A stretch of 12,828 nt of DNA from Bacillota bacterium (GTDB taxonomy: Bacteria > Bacillota > Clostridia > Lachnospirales > Lachnospiraceae): contig JAEWMT010000089.1 in the NCBI GenBank assembly GCA_023393095.1, forward strand, positions 1 through 12,828. Direction: 5' to 3'. Positions 1-5,647 of the stretch are shown here, piece after piece. Position numbers and translations under genes: made by a program. Below the pieces are notes generated by a model. That model did no database searches and had not been told where the DNA came from. It worked only from the letters and a program-made list of their open reading frames with translations. Each line of letters opens with the position of its first letter. The first letter of the stretch is position 1.

Positions 1-444
1 ATAGGTGTTGCCGCAGTTATCGGAAGAGAAAAAGTTAGAAACATAATAAAATTATTCGGTGGCATCGTATTAATCCTGTTTGGTGTAAATACCTTGATTG
101 GGATATTTCATTTATCGATATTTCCGGATATTAAAGTCTTCCATAATATATCTAGTAAAAATATCTTTCTACAGGGTTTACTGCTTACAGCATCTAATCC
201 CCTGACTATCATTTTCTGGAGCGGCGTATTTTCCACCCAGGTAGTTGAAAATAATTTAACAAGAAAACAACTTTGTATATTTGGCATGGGCTGTGTTCTG
301 TCCACCCTGATATTTCTCACATTTATAGCTGCTCTTGGTACTGTATTGGGCGGATTTTTACCGAATATCCTAGTACAGCTTCTAAACGGAATTGTAGGCA
401 TCGCTCTGATTTACTTTGGGATGAAGTTGTTTCTAAAAAATTAG
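1..444 (+). CDS. LysE/RhtB-family exporter, C-terminal part (5' end outside window)
   Basis: The reading frame is open from the first base of the window, so the gene starts upstream; the visible part is about 147 codons ending in TAG. It reads as a polytopic membrane protein: a hydrophobic segment at roughly visible residues 17-38 (IKLFGGIVLILFGV...), then QGLLLTASNPLTIIFWSGVF, where the S/T-NP motif in a hydrophobic helix is typical of the second half of LysE-type amino-acid exporters, then two more helices ending in the LLNGIVGIALIYFGMKLFL helix. Family members export amino acids or related small solutes; the substrate cannot be told from sequence. A TTG at 94 is an in-frame internal codon and not a credible start, because the coding signal continues upstream of it. 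The gene is convergent with the DNA ligase gene, 30 bases away, with a shared hairpin between. Confidence 0.8.
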   Translation: MGVAAVIGREKVRNIIKLFGGIVLILFGVNTLIGIFHLSIFPDIKVFHNISSKNIFLQGLLLTASNPLTIIFWSGVFSTQVVENNLTRKQLCIFGMGCVLSTLIFLTFIAALGTVLGGFLPNILVQLLNGIVGIALIYFGMKLFLKN

Positions 445-475
445 GACTGCCGCACAAAAACGACAGTCATTTTAT
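445..475. terminator. Small hairpin between convergent exporter and ligase genes
   Basis: GACTG (445-449) pairs with CAGTC (464-468), with two more possible C-G pairs inside after one mismatch. On the + strand it is followed by ATTTTATTAT. On the - strand the arm is followed by CTAATTTTTTAG, a better U-tract that falls in the last codons of the exporter gene. It probably works mainly as the ku-ligase terminator and may work in both directions. The stem is short, so this is moderate evidence. Confidence 0.5.
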
Positions 476-1398
476 TATCCCTCGGTCTGACATTCGATTG
501 GTTCCTTATCATCCCGAAAGCCTTTCAATACGGGTTGCCTTAAAGCCCCCTTCTCATTAGGCATATATTGTACCACACATACAAGTTCGGGTTTCAACCA
601 GATTGCGCCCTCATTGCCGGGAGGGACATTTGGAAATGGACATTGATCAGAGGGATCAAGTTTTCTAAGGTCACCATATCTGACACCGAAGGTTACATGA
701 CCCTTATAAATCAATTCTTCTTTTTGATATTGACCAAGAATCACACTAGTGACGCCTTTTTCCTTCACGATATACCCACAGACAACAAAATCCTGATCCG
801 CAAGAAACTTAAATTTGATCCAGTCCTTTGTGCGCTTATCAAAATAATATTTACTGTTGTTTTTCTTTCCGACGACTCCTTCCAGCTTCTGATTTTTTGC
901 AGCCAGGAATAATTCGATTCCCTTCTCGGGTATATATCTGCTTACTGCAAGCTTTGGTTCTTCCGTCACCGTTTCAGTCAGGAGCTTTTTTCTTTCCAAT
1001 AGCGGAAGATCAGTCAGTTGCATATTTCCTAGATACAGTATATCATAAGCTACAAAACAGGCGGGAAAACTCTCGGAAGATAGCTGGATTTTGAAACGGT
1101 TGCTGGTCAACGCTCTTTTTTGCAACTCAAAAAAATCTGGTACTCCATTTTTAAGAATAACCAATTCCCCGTCCAGAATACACCGTTCATTAACATGTTT
1201 ATATATCTCGGCAAGTTCTGGAACCTTAGGTAATAGGCGGTCATTTCGTTTGTTCCGAAGCTCTGTATCCTTATCCAGATAGGCAATGCAGCGGATTCCG
1301 TCAAGCTTCAGTTCATAGATCCAGTCAGGATCGTTAAAGGGTTCTGTCATTTCAGAAATTAGCATGGGTTTAATATTCTTCTCTTCAAATAAATCCAT
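475..1398 (-). CDS. ligD: Stand-alone ATP-dependent DNA ligase of the LigD type (NHEJ)
   Basis: A 307-residue protein matching only the ligase module of LigD: an adenylation domain followed by an OB-fold domain, without the polymerase and phosphoesterase domains of the three-part mycobacterial enzyme. Nucleotidyltransferase motifs are visible in order: motif I KLDGIR at residues 31-36 (K31 is the expected AMP-accepting lysine), LRNKRN near 47-52, DGE at 76-78, motif III FVAYDILYLG at 115-124, motif IV EGVVGKK at 173-179 and motif V DWIKFK at 192-197. All key residues are present, so it should be active. It seals the nick after end-joining and needs ATP and Mg2+. The ATG overlaps the last base of the ku stop codon (TAATG), so the two genes are translationally coupled. 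The symbol follows common usage for such split ligases. Confidence 0.9.
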   Translation of the reverse strand: MDLFEEKNIKPMLISEMTEPFNDPDWIYELKLDGIRCIAYLDKDTELRNKRNDRLLPKVPELAEIYKHVNERCILDGELVILKNGVPDFFELQKRALTSNRFKIQLSSESFPACFVAYDILYLGNMQLTDLPLLERKKLLTETVTEEPKLAVSRYIPEKGIELFLAAKNQKLEGVVGKKNNSKYYFDKRTKDWIKFKFLADQDFVVCGYIVKEKGVTSVILGQYQKEELIYKGHVTFGVRYGDLRKLDPSDQCPFPNVPPGNEGAIWLKPELVCVVQYMPNEKGALRQPVLKGFRDDKEPIECQTEG

Positions 1399-2180
1399 TA
1401 TGCAGTACCACGCGTTTTCTGTTCCTGTGACATGGCAAGGGTACGCTGTAAAGCCTCCATCAAATCGATGACATTACTTGGTGCTGCGGTGTCTGCAGCA
1501 ACAATATCTTCTCCATGAATTTTCTGCAGAATAGCATCCCGAAGCCTCTCTTGGTATTCGTCCTTATATATGGAGGCATCAAAGGGACCAGTCATGGAAT
1601 TAATCAGGGTCTTTGCCATATTTATTTCGGCATCATTTAGCTCAGTATGAGCGATCTGCTTCGGAACAGTTACAATTTCATCCTGATAGAAGAGGGTCTT
1701 GGCAATCAGTCCATCCTCTGTCGGATAAAGTACAATGAGATTTTCCTTTGTTCCAATTACTGTTTTTGCAAGAGCTACCTTTTGCTCGGAAAGCATCGCT
1801 GACCTTAGAAGTTCAAAGGCCTTCTCCGCACCTGCTTCCGGTATTGCATAGTAATTACGCTCATAATAAATCTGATTGATTTCCGCTAGATTGACAAACT
1901 GTATAATATGAATTGTTTTATCTTTTTTGGTTTTTATCTTTTCTATTTCTTCCTCTGTCATGATTACGTATTTATCATTTTCATATTCATAGCCTTTGAT
2001 GATATCATCTGATTTCACTTCTTTATTGCAGCTGGGGCAGTATTTTTTATATTTAACTCGCTCCTTGGTATCCTTGCAAAGCTGATTAAACTTAACATCA
2101 TTATCCCGGGTGGTAGTATATAAGCCAACGGGAATGTATAATAGTCCAAGTGAAATGGCACCTTTATGCGATACACCCAT
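1398..2180 (-). CDS. ku: Ku homodimer-type DNA end-binding protein (NHEJ)
   Basis: A 260-residue bacterial Ku protein: N-terminal MGVSHKGAISLGLLYIPVGLY (the usual W/S-K-G-x-I-S-x-G-L start), a CPSC pair at 48-51, the central Ku beta-barrel and bridge region, and a short C-terminal tail with VIDLMEALQRTL near 237-248, the conserved minimal C-terminal motif of bacterial Ku. It binds double-strand ends as a ring-shaped homodimer and recruits the ligase encoded just downstream. Two ATGs lie in tandem (2183 and 2180). The GGAGG motif is only 2 bases from the first and 5 from the second, so I chose 2180; the longer form adds one Met. No LigD polymerase is visible in the window, so gap filling would need another enzyme. 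Confidence 0.9.
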   Translation of the reverse strand: MGVSHKGAISLGLLYIPVGLYTTTRDNDVKFNQLCKDTKERVKYKKYCPSCNKEVKSDDIIKGYEYENDKYVIMTEEEIEKIKTKKDKTIHIIQFVNLAEINQIYYERNYYAIPEAGAEKAFELLRSAMLSEQKVALAKTVIGTKENLIVLYPTEDGLIAKTLFYQDEIVTVPKQIAHTELNDAEINMAKTLINSMTGPFDASIYKDEYQERLRDAILQKIHGEDIVAADTAAPSNVIDLMEALQRTLAMSQEQKTRGTA

Positions 2181-2183
2181 CAT

Positions 2184-2482
2184 AACCTCCGTTCTGCCGC
2201 AGGGCGGCGATGGAATCCATTTTTAATTATATAAGTTTTATTATTATTTGCGTTATGTATCACAAAAATTCGAAAGATATCGTCTAATATCATTAATAAA
2301 AACATATTGGTTTTAAGTGTTATTGGTCAGATGTATATAGAGGAAATTGAAGAATTTTAAAATTGTATATTAAGACAGGCTTTGTTAAAATGTATGAAAA
2401 CGAAGATTTGTAATTTTTATCTGTACTTGTTTTAAGTACGTTTGAAATGTAGAAAATTTATATTTTGAACTGGAGGAATCAT
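2184..2482. other. AT-rich intergenic region between ku and a small + strand gene
   Basis: About 300 bases without a long gene. It should hold the divergent promoters of ku (-) and of the small membrane peptide gene (+), but I find no -35/-10 pair on either strand that I trust. On the - strand a TATAAT lies at about 2226-2231 without a convincing -35. Two hairpins are visible: GCCGC-AGG-GCGGC (2196-2208) just before the ku ribosome binding site, and GTACTT-GTTTT-AAGTAC (2423-2439) on the small-gene side. Confidence 0.5.
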
Positions 2483-2605
2483 ATGTATAATTTTTTAGTA
2501 TCGGCATTCCCTTGGATTGCAATGGGTTTATTTGTCGCATTTGCTTGTGCAAATCAAGATAAAATAAAAATGTTATGGGAAAAATGGGATAACAATAGCA
2601 AATAA
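2483..2605 (+). CDS. 40-residue single-span membrane peptide, function unknown
   Basis: An ATG start lies 7 bases after a TGGAGG ribosome binding site (2471-2476), and 40 codons follow to a TAA. The peptide begins MYNFLVSAFPWIAMGLFVAF and continues through a short hydrophobic stretch (to about residue 23) into a charged tail QDKIKMLWEKWDNNSK. This is one membrane helix with a short outside N-terminus and a Trp-rich, mixed-charge cytoplasmic tail, if the positive-inside rule holds. A strong intrinsic terminator begins 27 bases after the stop, so the unit is monocistronic. I do not recognise the family. It could be a small regulatory membrane protein or a toxin-like peptide; nothing in the sequence decides. 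The RBS, codon usage and terminator make it likely to be real. Confidence 0.65.
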   Translation: MYNFLVSAFPWIAMGLFVAFACANQDKIKMLWEKWDNNSK

Positions 2606-2632
2606 GCATAATAAGCATTTTCTACGCTAAAA

Positions 2633-2690
2633 ATCGGCACCTGTTCGTTTGTGAGCAATCAGCCAAACAGGTGCCGATGTTTTATAATTA
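2633..2690. terminator. Bidirectional intrinsic terminator
   Basis: Perfect 13-bp arms, ATCGGCACCTGTT (2633-2645) and AACAGGTGCCGAT (2666-2678), enclose a 20-base loop. On the + strand they are followed by GTTTTATAATT and serve the 40-residue peptide gene. On the - strand the hairpin is followed by TTTTTAG and serves the four-gene sigma-factor operon ending at 2724. The position between convergent units fits both uses. Confidence 0.9.
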
Positions 2691-2723
2691 GGAAATAGGA
2701 TCATATTTCATTATATCTAAAAT

Positions 2724-3029
2724 CTACGAAATAGTAATATGTGCGTAGCTATATTCCAAGCATAACTCTACAATTGCCATTCCCATTGAGAAGAAGGAAA
2801 GGATGATGATCAGGGCAAATGCTGTTTTATCATAGATTAATTTATCTTCCTTCTGTCTGATATTAGCAATCAGAATCTCTAAGCCAAGGAAGATCAATAT
2901 AACCGGCCAGACTTTGAATATGATATCATAGGTGATGCCAGTAATAAATAGATGGAGTAGAAACAGGGTACCAAAAGCAATTAACATAATACCCAGGGTT
3001 AATGTACCCACTCTATGGGTTTTGTTCAT
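2724..3029 (-). CDS. Small membrane protein with LiaI/LiaF-like transmembrane region (DUF5668-like)
   Basis: A 101-residue protein with three predicted membrane helices: about 8-31 (VGTLTLGIMLIAFGTLFLLHLF), 35-55 (the FKVWPVILIFLGLEILI region) and 69-90 (TAFALIIILSFFSMGMAIVEL). The pattern of a G-x-x-L/I-I-x-x-G repeat, then W-P-V/L-I-L-I-x-L-G-L-E-I-L, is the hallmark of the LiaF N-terminal region and related small proteins found in envelope-stress operons. It is the last gene of the sigma/anti-sigma operon, two bases downstream of the previous stop, with GGGAGG 9 bases before its ATG. The role is inferred from company: sensing or modulating membrane stress. No catalytic motif is seen. Confidence 0.7.
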   Translation of the reverse strand: MNKTHRVGTLTLGIMLIAFGTLFLLHLFITGITYDIIFKVWPVILIFLGLEILIANIRQKEDKLIYDKTAFALIIILSFFSMGMAIVELCLEYSYAHITIS

Positions 3030-3031
3030 TT

Positions 3032-3589
3032 CTAATTCCCTCCCTTGTCTTCGAGCTTGGCAAAATCATCCATGTCCTCCAGCTCTTTCTTTTTACCAAT
3101 GATAAGGTATAAGCCCAAAACTATGATTGCAAAGCCAATCAGCATTTGAGGGAAATAATGACCGAAGTTTCTAATAATGTCATATGCTACCTCAGGTAAA
3201 ATATTTCTTAAGATATCACATAAGTTATTCCATAAGATTATTAGTCCGAAAGCAATTAATACAATCGCTAGGATGGTACGATATTTTTTTTGCAGACGCT
3301 GGGACGTTTTCTTACCTAAACCGGGAATTACCAGATAATCATCTTCCATAGCGTAAAATTCATCATCCGGCATTGAGCGTAAATTAAAGGTATCAAAGAA
3401 AGCATAAAACCAAAGCACTACCGTAATAAATACCAAAGGGCTTAAACTAAGCCAGGTCGCAAAGAAAATGCTGAGGAAAAATGCAGCCATCAGACTTACA
3501 CCACGTTGCATAAAACCCATATACATTTGTCCAGCCCCGGGGATAAATGCAAAACAAAATGTTAAAAAACTACTTTTCTTTCTAATCAT
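3032..3589 (-). CDS. Multi-span membrane protein of the ECF operon (TM2-like N-terminus, LiaF-like C-terminus)
   Basis: A 185-residue protein with four to five membrane segments. The N-terminus FCFAFIPGAGQMYMGFMQRG resembles the TM2-domain pattern (P-G-x-G-x-x-Y-x-G). Two hydrophobic segments at about 31-66 follow, then a soluble stretch with acidic and basic patches (FNLRSMPDDEF... to LQKKYR), then helices at about 104-121 (AIVLIAFGLIILWNN) and 148-166 (MLIGFAIIVLGLYLIIG) with a charged C-terminus. The last two helices resemble the repeat in the next gene. The start ATG overlaps the anti-sigma gene by 8 bases, with GGAGG 9 bases upstream, so it is translationally coupled to it. Probable role: a membrane effector or sensor partner of the anti-sigma factor. 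No enzyme motif is visible. Confidence 0.7.
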   Translation of the reverse strand: MIRKKSSFLTFCFAFIPGAGQMYMGFMQRGVSLMAAFFLSIFFATWLSLSPLVFITVVLWFYAFFDTFNLRSMPDDEFYAMEDDYLVIPGLGKKTSQRLQKKYRTILAIVLIAFGLIILWNNLCDILRNILPEVAYDIIRNFGHYFPQMLIGFAIIVLGLYLIIGKKKELEDMDDFAKLEDKGGN

Positions 3590-4067
3590 GATTCGTTACC
3601 TCCGTATTCATAATATTGTTGGAGAATTCCAGCATACTGTTATTAATTTGATCTACACCATCTCTAATCATAGTAGTTAGGGAAAATTTGTCTTTACTTT
3701 CTACCACTTGTAATTTATTATGCATATTGTCCATATTTGAAAAATTCATTGTAAATAATAGAAGCAGTAGGGCACAGACAGTAGCAGTACCTACCTTAAG
3801 GCTGTAGATCAGAAGCTGTATTCGTTTCGAGGTTTCTCTTGCCTTAATTGCAAGCTGTACGTCCGGACGTCTCGTTGCCTTTAATATATTGGCTTTCATA
3901 TCCCTGGGTGCGGTAATGAGTTCCTCTGACATCAGGACTGCAAATTGATCAGCACAATGGTTGCAGCTACTAATATGCTTTAAAAAATTCTCTTTATCAC
4001 TTTGATTTATCCTGTCATTTTGAAATAATGCAAAATCTTCTCTGGATATATGTTCATTTTCATTCAT
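3582..4067 (-). CDS. Membrane-anchored anti-sigma factor with zinc-type HxxxCxxC motif
   Basis: A 161-residue protein. The N-terminal part carries H31-x3-C35-x2-C38 (KHISSCNHCADQ), the zinc-binding anti-sigma (ZAS) signature that sequesters ECF sigma factors in the cytoplasm. One hydrophobic segment at about 86-107 (LLIYSLKVGTATVCALLLLLF) would anchor it, leaving a roughly 50-residue extracytoplasmic domain with no cysteine or obvious known fold. The start ATG overlaps the sigma gene's stop by 8 bases and has AAAGGGGG eight bases upstream. Expected behaviour from the family: it holds the sigma factor inactive until an envelope signal or proteolysis releases it. The signal is unknown. Confidence 0.85.
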   Translation of the reverse strand: MNENEHISREDFALFQNDRINQSDKENFLKHISSCNHCADQFAVLMSEELITAPRDMKANILKATRRPDVQLAIKARETSKRIQLLIYSLKVGTATVCALLLLLFTMNFSNMDNMHNKLQVVESKDKFSLTTMIRDGVDQINNSMLEFSNNIMNTEVTNHD

Positions 4068-4599
4068 TACTATATGCCCCCTTTCGATATGACTTCTGCA
4101 GCAATGCTCTGGCGCGGTAAATCTGAGTCTGAACCGTTTTTATATTCTTTCCGGTATTGGCGGCTATTTCTGCTGCGGATAATTCACTGTAAAAATAATC
4201 GAGTGCGATTTCCCGATATGGTGTTTTTAATTTAAGACATCGTTCAGACAGTTGCCGTTTCACCTCAGATTCCAGCATACTTTCTTCTGGTGATGGTACA
4301 TTGTCCGACTGGGTAATGAAGTATTCCTCCTCGGTAGGTATACTATGCCGGTCCGCACGTTTTACAAAATCCAGACATTTATTAGTAGCAATTCGGCATA
4401 ACCAGGCTTTTTCATATTGCCGGTCAAAGGTGGATAAATGCTTGTAGGCGGAAAGAAAGGTTTCCTGGGCTAGATCTTCGGCGTCAAAATAATCTCTTAC
4501 GATTTTATAACAAATGGAGTAAATAAGATTTTTATAGGTATCTATTAAATATTCATAATATTGCTCATTATTGATTATTTCCGCCTCCTTTCGTAGCAC
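4060..4599 (-). CDS. ECF-type RNA polymerase sigma factor
   Basis: A protein of up to 179 residues with only regions 2 and 4, as in ECF sigma factors. Region 2 spans about 16-82, including the core contact motif FDAEDLAQETFLSAY (38-52) and CRIATNKCLDFVKR (68-81). Region 4 spans about 115-170 (LKTPYREIALDYFYSELSAAEIA... then KTVQTQIYRARALLQK), a helix-turn-helix for the -35 element. It is the first gene of a four-gene operon with its anti-sigma factor. The only standard in-frame start is GTG at 4599, but that codon has a poor ribosome binding site, while a perfect AAGGAGG (4584-4590) lies inside the frame just after it. A rare ATA (4578) or ATC (4575) start is possible. The true N-terminus is therefore uncertain by 7-8 residues, all before region 2. 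Confidence 0.88.
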   Translation of the reverse strand: MLRKEAEIINNEQYYEYLIDTYKNLIYSICYKIVRDYFDAEDLAQETFLSAYKHLSTFDRQYEKAWLCRIATNKCLDFVKRADRHSIPTEEEYFITQSDNVPSPEESMLESEVKRQLSERCLKLKTPYREIALDYFYSELSAAEIAANTGKNIKTVQTQIYRARALLQKSYRKGAYSNE

Positions 4600-4629
4600 A
4601 GTCTCTTGGATACTTCATTCATATCTCAA

Positions 4630-4647
4630 ATACTATAACGATAGTAT
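4630..4647. promoter_or_regulatory. Inverted repeat upstream of sigma operon, possible operator/promoter
   Basis: Seven-base arms ATACTAT and ATAGTAT are separated by AACG, about 30-48 bases before the GTG of the sigma gene. Read on the - strand, TATACT in this repeat could be a -10 element with a weak TTCAAT 17 bases upstream. I see no clear ECF-type autoregulatory promoter. Low confidence in function; the repeat itself is certain. Confidence 0.3.
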
Positions 4648-4693
4648 ATTTCATTTGTCTTCAATATTGAAGAAGAATTTATTAGGTAATTGA

Positions 4694-4765
4694 TTTCAGA
4701 ACGCTGATGACAATGCCGTAGAGGACTATCTGGCAAGTTCTTATGCAAGTTTTAAGGATTATTGA
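4694..4765 (+). pseudogene. Possible 3' remnant of a decayed gene
   Basis: Between two in-frame stops, 23 codons read FQNADDNAVEDYLASSYASF and then KDY before a TGA. The amino-acid composition and the locally higher GC content look like the C-terminus of a protein, unlike the surrounding AT-rich DNA, but there is no start codon or ribosome binding site. It overlaps the 3' end of the minus-strand 40-codon gene by 14 bases. It may be chance. Confidence 0.22.
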
Positions 4766-4874
4766 GAAGTTTAGCCATGTGTTTCCTTTTTTTATTTGCG
4801 GCTATATTATTAAAAACAGATAACGATAAAGCAAAAACGATTATGAGTGATATAAGTTTAACAATTTTAATCAT
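4752..4874 (-). CDS. 40-residue cationic single-span membrane or secreted peptide, function unknown
   Basis: An ATG lies four bases after AAAGGAGA, and the frame runs 40 codons to TAA. The sequence starts MIKIVKLISLIIVFALSLSV, continues FNNIAAN and ends in a basic tail (KKRKHMAKLLNNP). It can be read as a signal peptide with a possible cleavage after IAA, releasing a short basic peptide, or as a single-span membrane peptide with a cationic cytoplasmic end. Either would fit a small signalling peptide or a type I toxin-like peptide; I cannot choose. A perfect palindrome lies directly upstream of the ribosome binding site. No terminator separates it from the sigma operon 152 bases downstream on the same strand, so read-through into that operon is possible. 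No known family is recognised. Confidence 0.55.
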   Translation of the reverse strand: MIKIVKLISLIIVFALSLSVFNNIAANKKRKHMAKLLNNP

Positions 4875-4886
4875 ACTGTCTCCTTT

Positions 4887-4900
4887 ATAAGATATCTTAT
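4887..4900. promoter_or_regulatory. Perfect 14-bp palindrome before the 40-residue cationic peptide gene
   Basis: ATAAGATATCTTAT is its own reverse complement and lies about 5 bases upstream of the ribosome binding site of the minus-strand peptide gene. It is a plausible operator, or a hairpin in the 5' end of the transcript. Its function is inferred from position only. Confidence 0.35.
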
Positions 4901-5113
4901 TTGATCATTAGTTTGAAACCAGTTACTATAGAAAAATTATTAGGGGGATCCCAGCCTCTTTTCAATGATATAAACGACGGGATTGAAATGTTATCTTCAA
5001 TAATTTAAAATATTTCATCTATTTATTGTTATAGGGCTTATCCCTTAACAGAGGTGTGATTTTATTTTTAAAGAAGTAATTTCAAAAATGGTTTCACACA
5101 CATGATAAAATGT

Positions 5114-5163
5114 AAAAAAATATCCTCTTAGTAAGACCAGGTAACTGGTTCAACTAAGAGGAT
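5114..5163 (-). terminator. Intrinsic terminator of the P-II gene
   Basis: Eleven-base perfect arms (5122-5132 and 5153-5163, ATCCTCTTAGT/ACTAAGAGGAT) enclose a second stem ACCAG-GTAA-CTGGT with a GNRA-type loop. On the - strand the hairpin is followed by A and seven T (5114-5120). It lies about 45 bases after the P-II stop codon. On the + strand it is followed by GATTTTAT, so weak activity in that direction is possible. Confidence 0.88.
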
Positions 5164-5208
5164 TTTATAATAACCTTAATTTTAAGAAGTCTTCTTCTGT
5201 TCTCAATA

Positions 5209-5562
5209 TTACTGTAGAGCGTCTCTTCCTTCAGCACCATTGCTGATACGAATTACATTCTTTACATCATAAACAAAAATCTTGCCGTCTCCCATATTAC
5301 CGGTATGTAGTACGCTTTTTACAGTATCAAGCAATACATCCAAAGGTACTTCACAAATAACAATTTCGATTTTTACCTTTGATAAGAGCTTAATATCTAC
5401 CGGCATTCCACGATAGTATTCCCGGTGACCCTTTTGAACTCCGCATCCTAAAACATTAGAGACAGTCATTCCTGTAACTCCGATTTTATTCAGCGAATCG
5501 ATTAAGTCATCTAGCATGTTAGGCGATGTTATTATGTCTACTTTCGTCATAATATCATTCAT
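5209..5562 (-). CDS. glnK: P-II family nitrogen signal protein (GlnB/GlnK-like) with altered T-loop
   Basis: A 117-residue trimeric P-II signal transducer. The T-loop region reads VLGCGVQKGHREYYRG followed by MPVDIKLLSKVKIE, and the nucleotide-binding C-terminal loop reads TGNMGDGKIFVYDV at 87-100. Aligned by eye with E. coli GlnB, the uridylylated Tyr51 position is Val55, so regulation by uridylylation is not expected; Tyr46 is kept (Y50). Family knowledge: these proteins sense ATP/ADP and 2-oxoglutarate and block Amt channels with the T-loop. The gene follows amt, the usual partner. I chose the ATG at 5562 rather than 5568 because AAGGAGG (5570-5576) lies 7 bases from it but only one base from the upstream ATG. 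The symbol is by context; glnB is also possible. Confidence 0.88.
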   Translation of the reverse strand: MNDIMTKVDIITSPNMLDDLIDSLNKIGVTGMTVSNVLGCGVQKGHREYYRGMPVDIKLLSKVKIEIVICEVPLDVLLDTVKSVLHTGNMGDGKIFVYDVKNVIRISNGAEGRDALQ

Positions 5563-5589
5563 AATCATCCCTCCTTGTCTGATAAGATA

Positions 5590-5618
5590 ATTATAACATA
5601 GTAGAACTCCTATAGCAA
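5590..5618 (-). promoter_or_regulatory. Promoter of the P-II gene in the amt-glnK gap
   Basis: On the - strand TTGCTA (5613-5618) is followed after 17 bases by TATAAT (5590-5595), with TGT just before it (extended -10). It lies within the 79-base gap after amt, about 28 bases before the P-II ATG. The P-II gene can therefore be transcribed separately from amt as well as by read-through. Confidence 0.65.
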
Positions 5619-5647
5619 TGTATCCTGTTCATCCATTAGTTAAATTA

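Larger units (their letters stand above)
4600..5208. other. Gene-poor region between the sigma operon and the P-II gene
   Basis: About 600 bases with no long gene. From left to right it holds an inverted repeat ATACTAT-AACG-ATAGTAT (4630-4647) just upstream of the sigma gene, which overlaps a TATACT on the - strand and so may be its promoter/operator; a short possible coding remnant (+, 4694-4765); a 40-residue peptide gene (-, 4752-4874) with a 14-bp palindrome before it; about 190 bases (4901-5100) in which I see nothing but weak dyads; and the P-II terminator (5114-5163). Confidence 0.6.

Noticed and set aside
2385..2618. Minus-strand open frame of 77 codons antisense to the 40-residue peptide gene
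   Set aside because: It covers the ribosome binding site and whole frame of the + strand peptide, reads as low-complexity AT-rich protein and lacks a ribosome binding site; it is a shadow.
4901..5100. Weak dyads (TTTCAAT/ATTGAAA, GTGTGA/TCACAC) in the gap before the P-II terminator
   Set aside because: Arms of 6-7 bases with long loops in AT-rich DNA are expected by chance, and no promoter, start codon with ribosome binding site or U-tract accompanies them.
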